Source of the DNA: JADGOV01 sp963814355
GTDB taxonomy: Bacteria; Actinomycetota; Actinomycetes; JADGOV01
Assembly (NCBI GenBank): GCA_963814355.1
Contig: CAWFCZ010000018.1
Span: 682,001 to 746,000 of the forward strand
DNA length: 64,000 nt
Reading direction: 5' to 3'
Made by a program: the position numbers and the translations under genes. Shown piece by piece: positions 47,898 through 56,894 of the stretch; position 1 is the stretch's first letter, and every line of letters begins with the position of its first letter. Below the pieces are notes generated by a model that had not been told where the DNA came from, searched no databases, and was given only the letters and a program-made list of their open reading frames with translations.

Positions 47898-49166
47898 GTG
47901 AGCGGGCCGCCGCAGCGAGTCTTTGTCGCCCGCCTCGCCGGCGTCGCCGTCTTCGACCCCTACGGTGATCAGGTCGGCCGGGTGCGCGATGTCGTCGTCG
48001 TGCTCCGGATCGGCCGCCAGGCTCCCAGGGTGCTCGGCCTGGTGGTCGAAGTCCAGCCCAGGCGGCGGGTGTTCGTCCCGATGGGACGGGTCAGCGGCAT
48101 CGAGGCCGATCAGGTCATCATCACCGGTGCGGTCAGCCTGCGCAGGTTCACCCAGCGAGCCGGCGAGACGATGGCGATCGGCGAGCTGCTGGACCGCAAG
48201 GTCACCCGGCTGGAGGATGAGACCACGGTCACCGTGATCGACGTCGGCATCGAGCAGACCCGCACCAAAGACTGGCTGGTCACCAAGGTTGCCGTGCGCA
48301 CCGCAGGCCGGGGCATGCGGCGCCGCGGGCAGCTCTCGGTCCTGGACTGGGACGCGGTCACCGGGTTCTCACTACCAGAGGAGGGGCAGGGCGCGGCGAA
48401 CATGCTGGCCGCCTTCGACCAGCTCCGGGCCGCCGACCTGGCCCACGTGCTGCACGACCTGTCCGCCAAGCGTCGGTCGGAGGTGGCGGCGGCCCTCGAC
48501 GACGAGCGCCTCGCCGACGTCCTGGAGGAGTTGCCGGAGGACGACCAGGTCGAGATCCTCGGCAAGTTGGCCAAGGAGCGGGCCGCCGACGTCCTGGAGG
48601 CGATGGCGCCCGACGACGCGGCCGACCTGCTCGCCGAGTTGCCGACCGATGAGCAGGAGCGGCTGCTGGAGCTGATGCAACCGGACGAGGCCGGGCCGGT
48701 ACGCCGGCTGCTCAGCTACTCCGAGGACACCGCCGGCGGGCTGATGACCACCGAGCCGGTCATCCTGCCGCCGGACGCGACAGTCGCCGAGGCACTGGCC
48801 AGGGTGCGCAACCCGGAGCTGACCCCGGCCCTGGCCAGCCAGGTCTTCATCTGCCGGTCCCCGACGGCTACCCCGACCGGGCGCTACCTCGGCATCGCAC
48901 ACATCCAGCGGCTGCTCCGTGAGCCACCCTCGGTGCTGGTCAGCGGCGTGGTCGACACCGACATCGACCCGCTCGGGCCGGACGTTCCGCTGGCGGCGAT
49001 CACCAGCCATCTGGCCACCTACAACCTGGTGGCGGTCCCCATCGTGGACGACAACGACCACCTGCTGGGGGCGGTCACGGTGGACGACGTCCTCGATCAC
49101 CTGCTGCCGCCGGACTGGCGGGACCGCGCGCCCGGTGAGGAGGGCCTGGCTCGTGGCCCGCGGTGA
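47898..49166 (+). CDS. Soluble MgtE N-terminal/CBS domain protein (PRC-barrel N-terminus)
   Basis: A 422-residue protein. Residues 1-150 form PRC-barrel-like beta domains (VFVARLAGVAVFDPYGDQVGRVRDVVV... and LLDRKVTRLED). Residues about 165-270 are an MgtE-N helical repeat domain (LRAADLAHVLHDLSAKRRSEVAAAL, ELPEDDQVEILGKL, MAPDDAADLLAELP). Residues about 275-405 hold two CBS domains (TTEPVILPPDATVAEAL; LVAVPIVDDNDHLLGAVTVDDVLDHL). In MgtE the membrane channel follows, but here there is none, so this is a cytosolic regulator. M. tuberculosis Rv1232c is the same type. The DUF1003 gene overlaps its 3' end by 14 bases. Ligand probably Mg2+ or adenine nucleotides. Confidence 0.85.
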   Translation: MSGPPQRVFVARLAGVAVFDPYGDQVGRVRDVVVVLRIGRQAPRVLGLVVEVQPRRRVFVPMGRVSGIEADQVIITGAVSLRRFTQRAGETMAIGELLDRKVTRLEDETTVTVIDVGIEQTRTKDWLVTKVAVRTAGRGMRRRGQLSVLDWDAVTGFSLPEEGQGAANMLAAFDQLRAADLAHVLHDLSAKRRSEVAAALDDERLADVLEELPEDDQVEILGKLAKERAADVLEAMAPDDAADLLAELPTDEQERLLELMQPDEAGPVRRLLSYSEDTAGGLMTTEPVILPPDATVAEALARVRNPELTPALASQVFICRSPTATPTGRYLGIAHIQRLLREPPSVLVSGVVDTDIDPLGPDVPLAAITSHLATYNLVAVPIVDDNDHLLGAVTVDDVLDHLLPPDWRDRAPGEEGLARGPR

Positions 49167-49680
49167 GGCCCGGCGGCCGCGTCTTGACCAGCCGAAGGCG
49201 GCCGGCTACGCGCTGCGCCGGCCCAGGATGGATCCGGAGGCGGCCGGGCGGGTCTCCGAGCGGATCGCCAGGTTTCTCGGCACGTGGAAGTTCATCGGCT
49301 ACATGACCTTGGGCATCGGGGCCTGGATCGTGTGGAACATCGTCGTGCCGGGGCGGTTGCGGTTCGACACCTACGGCAACAAGTTCACCCTGCTGACGCT
49401 GCTGCTGTCCTTACAGGCCTCCTACGCCGCCCCGCTCATCCTGCTGGCCCAGAATCGGCAGGCCGACCGGGACCGGGTCCAGTACGAGGACGACCGGGCC
49501 CGCAACGACCGGACGATCGCCGATACCGAGTTCCTCACCCGCGAGGTGGCCGCGCTGCGGATCGCGCTCGGCGAGGTGGCCACCAGAGACTTCCTGCGTT
49601 CGGAACTGCAGCGGTTGCTGGAGGAGGTACGCGAAGCACCGGCCCGGGACCCGGTGGAGGACCGCGGCCGGCCGGCATAG
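49153..49680 (+). CDS. DUF1003 family membrane protein
   Basis: A 175-residue protein with two membrane segments: FIGYMTLGIGAWIVWNIVV and FTLLTLLLSLQASYAAPLIL. The signature FDTYGNKFTLLTLLLSLQASYAAPLILLAQNRQ is DUF1003. A long charged helix follows (QADRDRVQYEDDRARNDRTI) and a probable coiled coil at the C-terminus. GTG start inside the last codons of the MgtE-N/CBS gene (14-base overlap), so they are translationally coupled and may form a complex. Mycobacteria keep the same pair (Rv1232c-Rv1231c), with mrp close by as here. Function unknown; a link to magnesium or ion handling is only inferred. Confidence 0.85.
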   Translation: MARGEARRPRLDQPKAAGYALRRPRMDPEAAGRVSERIARFLGTWKFIGYMTLGIGAWIVWNIVVPGRLRFDTYGNKFTLLTLLLSLQASYAAPLILLAQNRQADRDRVQYEDDRARNDRTIADTEFLTREVAALRIALGEVATRDFLRSELQRLLEEVREAPARDPVEDRGRPA

Positions 49681-49760
49681 CTGGGCGCCCGAGCCATCGG
49701 CCGGCGATTCGAGGGCATTCGAGGATCAACCCGATGGCCTAGACGGCCGAAGGTAATCCA

Positions 49761-52079
49761 GTGAGCAGTGACCCGGCCAGCGCTGCCGCGCCGCGGCTAC
49801 GCGCCGGTCGGCGGCTGCGGATCGGCGACGCGCTCGTCAAGCAGGGGACGATCACCGCCGAGCAGCTCGCGGAAGCCCTGGCGGTGCAGAACGCCACCGC
49901 ACCGGACCAACCGCGCAAGCGTCTCGGGGCGGTCGTGGTGGAATGCGCCTTCGCCACCGAGCGGCAGGTAGCCGCGGCGCTGGCGACGGCGATGGGGCTG
50001 GACATCGCCGACCTGCGCAATCACCCGCCCGACATGGACACCGTACGCAGCCTGCCGCGCGGGGTCGCCCAGCGCTGCGGGGCAGTCATCCTGGGCCGTA
50101 CCGGTCCGCGAGTCCGGCTGGCCACCGCCGACCCGACGAACGTGCTGGCGCTCGATGACATCCGGCTGCATCTGGCGGCCGGCGAGCTGGTGGTGCAGGT
50201 CGCCACCGAGACCGAAGTCCGTGACCTGCTCAACCGAGCCTGGTCGCTGTCCAGCGGGGGTGCCGAGGTCACCTCCTACCTCGATGAGATGCGGGCCAAC
50301 GCGCTCGTCGAGGAAACCTCGGCGACGGTGATGACCGGCGGTACGGACGACGCCCCCATCGTCCGGCTGATCAATCAGGTGCTCGCCGACGCGGTCCGGG
50401 CCAGAGCCAGCGACGTACACATCCAGCCGGAGGCCGCCACCGTGCGGGTGCGCTACCGGGTCGACGGCGTACTCCGGGACGTGATGTCCGTGCCGCGGTC
50501 CGCCGGTTCCGGGCTGGTCAGCCGGATCAAGATCATCTCCGGGTTGGACATCGCCGAGCGGCGGCTGCCCCAGGACGGCCGGTCCCGGCTGATCGTGGAC
50601 GGCACCCCCCATGACAGCCGGGTGAGCACGCTGCCCGGCCTGCACGGCGAGAAGGTCGTCATCCGGCTGCTCAGCCGGGCCGAGGCCGTACCGGACATCG
50701 CGGACATCGGCCTGGACACCACGCAGCTGCAGGAGATGCTCGTCGCGATGGGCATGCCGCAGGGGCTGGTCCTGATCACCGGTCCGACCGGCTCCGGGAA
50801 GACCAACACCCTCTACTCCGCGATCAACCGGATCCAGACCCCCGAACTGAACATCATCACCCTGGAGGACCCGGTCGAAATCCAGGTCCCCGGAGTCACC
50901 CAGGTGCAGGTCAACGTGCGGGCCGGCCTGACCTTCGCCCGGGGCCTTCGCTCGGTGCTGCGGCAGGACCCGGACATCGTACTGGTGGGTGAGATCCGGG
51001 ACACCGAGACCGCGAACCTGGCCTTCGAGGCGGCGATGACCGGCCACCTGGTGCTGAGCACCCTGCATACCAACAACGCGCCGGCGGCGCTGTCCCGGCT
51101 GGTGGACATGGGGGTCGAGCCGTTCCTGGTGGCCTCCTCGCTCACCCTGGTGGCCGGGCAGCGGCTGGCCCGGCGGCCGTGCGATTCCTGCGCCGAGCCC
51201 TACGCTCCCCCGGCCAAGGTGCTGCAGGCCCTCGGCCTGACCGCCGCTGACCTGACCGACGCCACGCCCCGGCGCGGCGGCGGCTGCCCGGATTGCGGCG
51301 GCACCGGCTACCGAGGCCGAATGGGCCTGTTCGAGGTGCTGTCGGTCAGCCCGGGGATCCGGGCGGTGCTGCTGGCCACGCCGACCGAGGCGGCCGTAGC
51401 CGGCGCCGCCCGCTCGGCCGGGATGACGACGCTGCGCGGGTCGGGCCTTGACGCCGCCCGGCGCGGTGACACCACCTTCGAAGAGGTCCTGCGGGTGACC
51501 ACGGCGGCCGAGGGGGACGGCGTGCGCTGCCCCTCGTGCCACAGCGGGCTGTCCGCCGACATGGTCTGCTGCCCGTGGTGCGATACCCCGGTCGGCAAGG
51601 GACACTGCGCGGAGTGCAACCGAGCCCTGGACCCGGCCTGGCGGCGCTGTCCCTGGTGCCGGGCGGCCGTGGAGTCCGTGACCTTGCCGCAACCTCGCCG
51701 CGCCGGGACCGGCCAACGGCTCCTGGTGGTTTCCGCGGATGCGGCGGTGTCCGCCGCGGTCATCGCCGCGGTGGGCGACGCGGCGGAGGTGGACATCGCG
51801 TCCAGCGACGACGAGGCCCTCGAGCAGGCGGCCACCGTGAACTACACCGGGCTGGTCGTCGACGACGAACTGCCCGGCACCCCGGCCCTGCAACTGGCCG
51901 GCATGCTGCGCACCGCCGGACGGATCGAGGCGCTGCCGGTCCTCCTGGCGACCGGCACTCCGTCGCAGTTCGAAGCCCGCGGCGGCGCCGCCACCTACGC
52001 CGCCCGCGACACCGATCCAGCGGTCTTGACCAGCCTGCTGGCCGGACTGTACGGGAACCAGGCGGCCGCCCGGCCGTAG
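49761..52079 (+). CDS. PilB/GspE-like ATPase with zinc-ribbon and receiver-like C-terminus
   Basis: A 772-residue fusion. Residues about 15-160 are an MshEN-type N-terminal domain (LRIGDALVKQGTITAEQLAEAL). Residues about 195-590 are the secretion ATPase: Walker A GPTGSGKTNT near 341, Asp box, VGEIRDTETA (Walker B region), STLHTNNAPAAL and a first zinc site CDSC...CPDCGG. Residues about 589-635 are a double zinc ribbon (CPSC, CCPWC, CAEC, CPWC). Residues about 655-770 resemble a response-regulator receiver (LLVVSADAAVSAAV, LVVDDELPG). PilB powers type IV pilus assembly, but no pilC, pilT, pilA or tad gene is here, and the last two modules are unusual. GTG at 49761; mrp follows. Confidence 0.85.
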   Translation: MSSDPASAAAPRLRAGRRLRIGDALVKQGTITAEQLAEALAVQNATAPDQPRKRLGAVVVECAFATERQVAAALATAMGLDIADLRNHPPDMDTVRSLPRGVAQRCGAVILGRTGPRVRLATADPTNVLALDDIRLHLAAGELVVQVATETEVRDLLNRAWSLSSGGAEVTSYLDEMRANALVEETSATVMTGGTDDAPIVRLINQVLADAVRARASDVHIQPEAATVRVRYRVDGVLRDVMSVPRSAGSGLVSRIKIISGLDIAERRLPQDGRSRLIVDGTPHDSRVSTLPGLHGEKVVIRLLSRAEAVPDIADIGLDTTQLQEMLVAMGMPQGLVLITGPTGSGKTNTLYSAINRIQTPELNIITLEDPVEIQVPGVTQVQVNVRAGLTFARGLRSVLRQDPDIVLVGEIRDTETANLAFEAAMTGHLVLSTLHTNNAPAALSRLVDMGVEPFLVASSLTLVAGQRLARRPCDSCAEPYAPPAKVLQALGLTAADLTDATPRRGGGCPDCGGTGYRGRMGLFEVLSVSPGIRAVLLATPTEAAVAGAARSAGMTTLRGSGLDAARRGDTTFEEVLRVTTAAEGDGVRCPSCHSGLSADMVCCPWCDTPVGKGHCAECNRALDPAWRRCPWCRAAVESVTLPQPRRAGTGQRLLVVSADAAVSAAVIAAVGDAAEVDIASSDDEALEQAATVNYTGLVVDDELPGTPALQLAGMLRTAGRIEALPVLLATGTPSQFEARGGAATYAARDTDPAVLTSLLAGLYGNQAAARP

Positions 52080-52134
52080 CCCAGCCGGCCGTCGGGGGCG
52101 GCGTCCCCCCGTGCGGCCGTAGAATGGCGACGAG

Positions 52135-53271
52135 ATGACCACACAGCCCGCCGTCGAGGCGATCACCCGCGCGTTGGCCACCGTCTCGGACCCGGAAATC
52201 CACCGACCGATCACCGAACTCAAGATGGTCAAGTCGGTGGACGTGACACCGGACGGCCAGGTCGAGGTCGCGGTGTACCTCACCGTCGCGGGCTGCCCGA
52301 TGCGCGACCGGATCACCACCGACGTCACCCGCGCGGTACTGGCCGTACCCGGCGTGAGCGACGTCCGGGTGGTCCTCGACGTGATGAGCGACGAGCAGCG
52401 CAAGGCCCTGCAGACCCAGTTGCGGGGCGGGGAGCCGGTCCGCGAGGTGCCGTTCGGCAAGCCGGACTCGCTGACCCGGGTGTTCGGCATCGCCAGCGGG
52501 AAGGGCGGCGTCGGCAAGTCCTCGGTGACGGTCAACCTGGCGGTGGCGATGGCCGGCAACGGCCTGTCGGTCGGCATCGTCGACGCGGACATCTACGGCC
52601 ACTCGATTCCGCGGATGCTCCGGGTGACCAACGGGCCGACCAAGGTCGAGGACATGATCATCCCTCCGTCGGCGTACGACGTGAAGGTCGTCTCGATCGG
52701 GATGTTCTCCGGCGGCAAGCCGGTGACCTGGCGCGGGCCGATGCTGCACCGGGCGCTGCAGCAGTTCCTCACCGACTTCTACTGGGGCGACCTCGACGTC
52801 CTGCTGCTCGACCTGCCGCCGGGTACCGGGGACATCGCGATCTCCCTCGGCCAGCTGATCCCGTCCGCCGAGCTGCTGGTGGTGACCACCCCGCAGCTGG
52901 CGGCCAGCGAAGTGGCCGAGCGGGCCGGAGCGGTCGCCATCCAGCTACGCCAGAACGTCGCCGGGGTGATCGAGAACATGGCCGGGCTGCCGTGCCCGCA
53001 CTGCGGTGAGCTGGTCGAGGTCTTCGGCTCCGGCGGCGGTGCGGCCACCGCGCGTGCCCTGGAACAGACCATGGGCGTGCCAGTGCCGCTGCTGGCTTCG
53101 ATTCCGATCGACCTGCGCCTGCGCGAAGGCGGCGACAACGGCCGCCCGATCGTGATTTCAGCGCCGGATTCACCGGCCGCCCAGGCGCTGCGCGGTGTGG
53201 CCGAGCGCCTCGGAACCCGCTCCCGGGGCCTGGTGGGCCGACCGTTGAGCCTGACTCCGGTCGGCCGGTAG
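52135..53271 (+). CDS. mrp: Mrp/NBP35-family Fe-S carrier ATPase
   Basis: A 378-residue ApbC/Mrp protein. The N-terminal 90 residues are a MIP18/DUF59 domain (LATVSDPEIHRPITELKMV). The rest is a deviant Walker ATPase, GIASGKGGVGKSSVTVNLA (about residues 118-136), VDADIYGHSIPRML and DLPPGTGDIAISL, with the cluster-binding pair CPHCGE near residue 287. These proteins hold and hand over 4Fe-4S clusters. ATG at 52135. It follows the PilB-like gene by 55 bases on the same strand; the MgtE-N/CBS, DUF1003 and mrp neighbourhood is conserved in mycobacteria (Rv1229c is mrp). Confidence 0.93.
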   Translation: MTTQPAVEAITRALATVSDPEIHRPITELKMVKSVDVTPDGQVEVAVYLTVAGCPMRDRITTDVTRAVLAVPGVSDVRVVLDVMSDEQRKALQTQLRGGEPVREVPFGKPDSLTRVFGIASGKGGVGKSSVTVNLAVAMAGNGLSVGIVDADIYGHSIPRMLRVTNGPTKVEDMIIPPSAYDVKVVSIGMFSGGKPVTWRGPMLHRALQQFLTDFYWGDLDVLLLDLPPGTGDIAISLGQLIPSAELLVVTTPQLAASEVAERAGAVAIQLRQNVAGVIENMAGLPCPHCGELVEVFGSGGGAATARALEQTMGVPVPLLASIPIDLRLREGGDNGRPIVISAPDSPAAQALRGVAERLGTRSRGLVGRPLSLTPVGR

Positions 53272-53287
53272 CCCCCTCGGGGCCGAC

Positions 53288-54103
53288 TCAGCCCGCCAGC
53301 TGGAGCACTGCGGAGCTGCCCGCGGCTGGGGTCCGGCAGGCCGTCAGTTCGCCCACCACGGAGCCGAGCAGCGCCGGTGCGCGCAGGATCGACACGTGAC
53401 CTTCATCGGGTATCCGGATGTTACGGGCTCGCAGGGCCGGGTCGTCCAGCCGCGCCGATCGGGCCGGTACGACCACGTCGAGGTTGGAGTAGTACGCCAC
53501 CCAACGCACCGGGTCCGGCGGCGGTGCGGCCGACAGCTGGGCCAGCAGGGTCGACCCACGCCGGACGGCGGCCGCCGCCGGACCGCGACCGAGCCGGGCG
53601 AGGGCGGTGCCCCGGTGTGGCGCGGCGATGGTCACCGCGCAGCCGGTCCAGGGCGACAGCCCGAGGTGGGACACGGCGTAGCGGACCACGACGCCGCCCA
53701 GGCTGTGGCCGATGAGGTGCACACGGTCGGCACCCGAGTCGGCCATCGCCGCGGCGCAGTACTCGACGAGGCGGGCGGCGATGCCCGGCACGCCGTCCGT
53801 GAGCGCGTCGTAGGAGGTGGGCGAGACGTGGGCGAACCCGGCCTGCCGCAGCGCATCCTGCAGCGGCCGCCAGCTGCTTCGGCCACCGCCGTAGCCGGGA
53901 ACCAGCACCACCGGCGTACGGTCGCAGGGCCGGTCCGGGTCCGGCGCGGCGGGCCTGGGCAGGACCACGACCGGGGCCGGCTTGGACCGGGAGCCTGCCG
54001 GCGGGCGGATGACCACCGCGCTCACCATCTCGGCCGCCTCCCGGACGACCGCCAGCCGGGCCCCGGCGGCGCTGCGTACCCGTTGTGGGTCGACACCGGC
54101 CAT
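53288..54103 (-). CDS. Lipase-like alpha/beta hydrolase
   Basis: A 271-residue alpha/beta hydrolase of the lipase/EstA type. VVLVPGYGGGRSSWRPL is the oxyanion loop; RVHLIGHSLGGVVVRYAV carries the nucleophile serine in GHSLGG; TIAAPHRGTALARLG follows as in bacterial lipases. The acid and histidine are probably in NLDVVVPARSARLD and IPDEGHVSIL. There is no signal peptide, although true lipases of this type are secreted, so its location is uncertain. ATG at 54103 with AAGGGA seven bases upstream. It is convergent with mrp (16 bases between stops). Confidence 0.82.
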   Translation of the reverse strand: MAGVDPQRVRSAAGARLAVVREAAEMVSAVVIRPPAGSRSKPAPVVVLPRPAAPDPDRPCDRTPVVLVPGYGGGRSSWRPLQDALRQAGFAHVSPTSYDALTDGVPGIAARLVEYCAAAMADSGADRVHLIGHSLGGVVVRYAVSHLGLSPWTGCAVTIAAPHRGTALARLGRGPAAAAVRRGSTLLAQLSAAPPPDPVRWVAYYSNLDVVVPARSARLDDPALRARNIRIPDEGHVSILRAPALLGSVVGELTACRTPAAGSSAVLQLAG

Positions 54104-54199
54104 GACGCTTCCCTTCGCCTCACGCCGTCCCGGGAGGGTCGGCACATTCAAGCGGAGCCACGCCCCCGGCGGGCTGATACCCAGGGCTCCGGCGCGCCG

Positions 54200-56840
54200 T
54201 CAGACGCCGAGGGCGAGGAAGGAGGCCCCGGTGGCCGCGGCCACCGGTTCGCCTGCCACGGCATGGCGGGCGGCCAGCAGCGCGCTCGGTAACCCGGCGC
54301 CGGCGTCGAGCGCGGCGTGCAGGGCCACCATCAGCGGCACGGTGGCTTGATCATTGACCGGCGTCACGCTGGCCACGATCCCGGCGGTACCCAGGGCGAG
54401 CAGGCTGGTGACCAGGCCGAGGAGCTCACCGGCGCCAACCGGAGCGGCGACCGCCGTGTCGCAGGCGGAGAGCAGTAGCCGGTACGGCGCCCGGCGCAAC
54501 CGGCCCAGGTCGTGTACCAGCAGCGGGCCGTCGTCGAGCTGCAGGCAGGAGAACAGCGGGCTGTCGGCCCGGAACACGCCGTGAGCAGCGACGTGGGCCA
54601 GCCAGGCGCCGTCCATGGCCCCCAGAACCGCCTCGGCGCTCGCCGTGCCGGAACCGAGCACGGTGGCGTCGGGATGCCGCTGCGCAAGGGCCGGTATCTC
54701 CGCGCCGCCGCTGCCCAGGTGCGGGCCCACAACCAGCGCGACCCGCCGATCCCCGGGTACCGGCCGTCCTCGAGCGCGCAGCCAGTGCCCCGCCGAGGGG
54801 AGCACGGAGACCGGCCGGCCAGCCAGCGCCGGCAGCAGCGCCCACGGCGCTGCGTGCAGCGGCCCGGGCGGCACCACCACGACCGGCGAGGCGCCGTCCG
54901 GCAGGGCTTTCACCGCCGAGCCGAGCAGGGCCTCCTGCAAGGCGGAATCCGAGGGCGTCGAGGTTCGCCGGCCGGCCGTACGCGGCCCGGCGCAGCGCGG
55001 CCCGGGCGAAGTCGACTTCCCGCTCGGCCACCTCGGTGGCTCCCACGACCACCCGCCGGATCCGACCGGCGTGGGCGAGGAGTACGTGCAACTCGCCGCC
55101 GATGCTCACCAACTCCACCAGGGTGGCGTCCGGACCGTCCCGCGCCCCGGTCTCCAGCGCCGCCAGCAGTGCCGGGATGTCCGGGCGCGGGGTGAGCACG
55201 CCGCCGCCGGGCAGCCGGCGCTGGCGGCGCCGGACCCGGGCCTCGTGGCGTTCCAGCTCCCGGTCGAGCGGGCGCACTGCTGCCCCGCTGGCCCGAGCGG
55301 CGTCCCGGCGGCGGGCCGCGTCGCGCAGTGCGGCGAGTTCGGTGGCCAGCGCCGGGTCGGTGACGCCGACCGGTGGCCCGCTCAGCGCGGTGGCCCGCCA
55401 CCGTTCGGTCCACCGCAACAGGGCGCGGGGCCCCCGTCGCGCGGCTTCGGCGAGCGCCAGCTCGGCGAGCTCCCGGCCGTGGCCGGTGGCCAGCGCCCGC
55501 AGTTCGGTGTCACCGAGGGTGAGGCGGTGCTCGGCCAGCGCATCCAGCCCGCGCCCGCAGCTGAGCAGCACGCCGGCCGGTTGCCCGAGGGCGGAGCAGC
55601 GCAGGGCCTCGGCCAGCCAGCCGGTGGCCCGGACCAGCGCCGGACCGCCACGGCGGCGCTGGGCGGCGACCGCCAGATGCCGGGCGGCGCGCCCGGTCGC
55701 CCGCCGGTGCGCGGCCAGTCGGCCAGCGAGTAGATGAGCCAGCGGGGCCAGGTCGGGGTGCTCAGGACCGAGGGAGTCGGCGAGGGCGGCCGCCGACCGC
55801 AGCAGTTCCGCGCTCCGGTCGCCGGCGGCGTACCGGGCCTGGATGCCGATCACGCCGGCCCGATCCGCCCACCACGACCGGCGCTGGCGCCGGAACTCCG
55901 CCGCTGCCTCGGCGGCCAGCTCGCCAGCCGCCCCGGCATCCGGGTCGGGCTCCGCGGCCAGCGTCGCGGTGGCCGTGGCCAGCAGCAGTTCGGCGTGCTT
56001 GACCGGCTGCAGCTGCTCCCGCGCCAGGGCGGCGGTGAGCCCGGTGACCGCGTCGGCCGCCAGCCCCGCGGTGAGCCGCACGGCGGCCTCGTCGATGGCC
56101 AGATCCGGGAAGCTGGCGCCGATCGCATCGTAGCGTTCCGCCGCCTCCTCTAGCCGGCGCAGCGCCAGCGGCAGGTTCCCGCGCTGGTGGGCCGCTAGCC
56201 CTTGGTTGTGCAGGGCGTGGGCGGACTCCAGGTCCTGCCCGACGAGGCGGAACAGCGTCCCGGCCCGGACGGCGTCCGCCTCCGCCCGGTCCGTCGATCC
56301 GAGGGCAAGGTAGACCATGCAGCGGTTCTGCAGGGCGCGGGCCTCCCACCGCAGGTCCGCCCCGCGCCGGAACGCCGAGACGGCGGCCCGGAGGTGGCGC
56401 AACGCGTCATCGTGGCGACCCAGCACGTAGAGCGCGTGACCCCAGCGCAGCCGGACGGTGGCCAACAGCAGCCCGTCGGCGCGCTCGGCCGCGGCCGCGA
56501 ATTCGGCCAGTCCCCGCCCGGTGGCACCGGCCATCACCAGGGTCGCGCCAAGCGTGGCCCGCACGTCGGCTTCCCGCGGCACCGAACGGGCCTGCCGGGC
56601 GTTCGCCAGCGACACCCGCAGCGCCCTCAGCGCGGCGGGGACGTCCCCGCCGTCCCGGAGCACGATGGCGGCCGCCTGGTGGGCGATCGAAGCGGTGTTC
56701 GGATCCGGGTCCGCCGCCAGGACGGCTCGGGCTTCGGCGAGCGCCTCGGCCGGGCGGGACAGGGCCAGCGGCAGCAGGTCTTCCACCGGCGGTCTGAGCG
56801 CTGCCGGTTCGGGCGGACCGTAAACCTCTTCCATCCGCAC
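54200..56840 (-). pseudogene. TPR-CHAT (caspase-like) protein, frameshifted
   Basis: The gene would encode about 880 residues. The first 450 are TPR-like helical repeats (TLGATLVMAGATGRGLAEFAAAAER, LRWGHALYVLGRHDDALRHLRAAV, LHNQGLAAHQRGNLPLALRRLEEA). After a linker, a CHAT protease domain begins near VELVSIGGELHVLLAHAGRIRRV. Near 54948-54952 the frame changes: reading is ...GRPANLDAL, then correct sequence resumes one frame over as DSALQEALLGSAVKAL. The rest of CHAT has the catalytic dyad: His in HVAAHGVF and Cys in LLLSACDTA. One base looks inserted; all else is intact, so it is a recent break, a sequencing error or a slippage site. It diverges, 54 bases apart, from the subtilase gene. The start may be GTG 56840 or ATG 56834. 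Confidence 0.75.
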
Positions 56841-56894
56841 GTAGGGATGCTAGACAATGCCGCAACCGTGCGTCACCGACGATAGGGGGTTCCC

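Noticed and set aside
49797..52592. A 931-codon open frame antisense to the PilB-like and mrp genes
   Set aside because: No recognisable domain; the sense strand holds two well-supported genes.
54200..54940. Independent small CHAT gene starting near 54940
   Set aside because: It begins in the middle of the CHAT domain at a TTG without a ribosome-binding site; the missing N-terminal part is in the adjacent frame, so it is a frameshifted piece of one gene.
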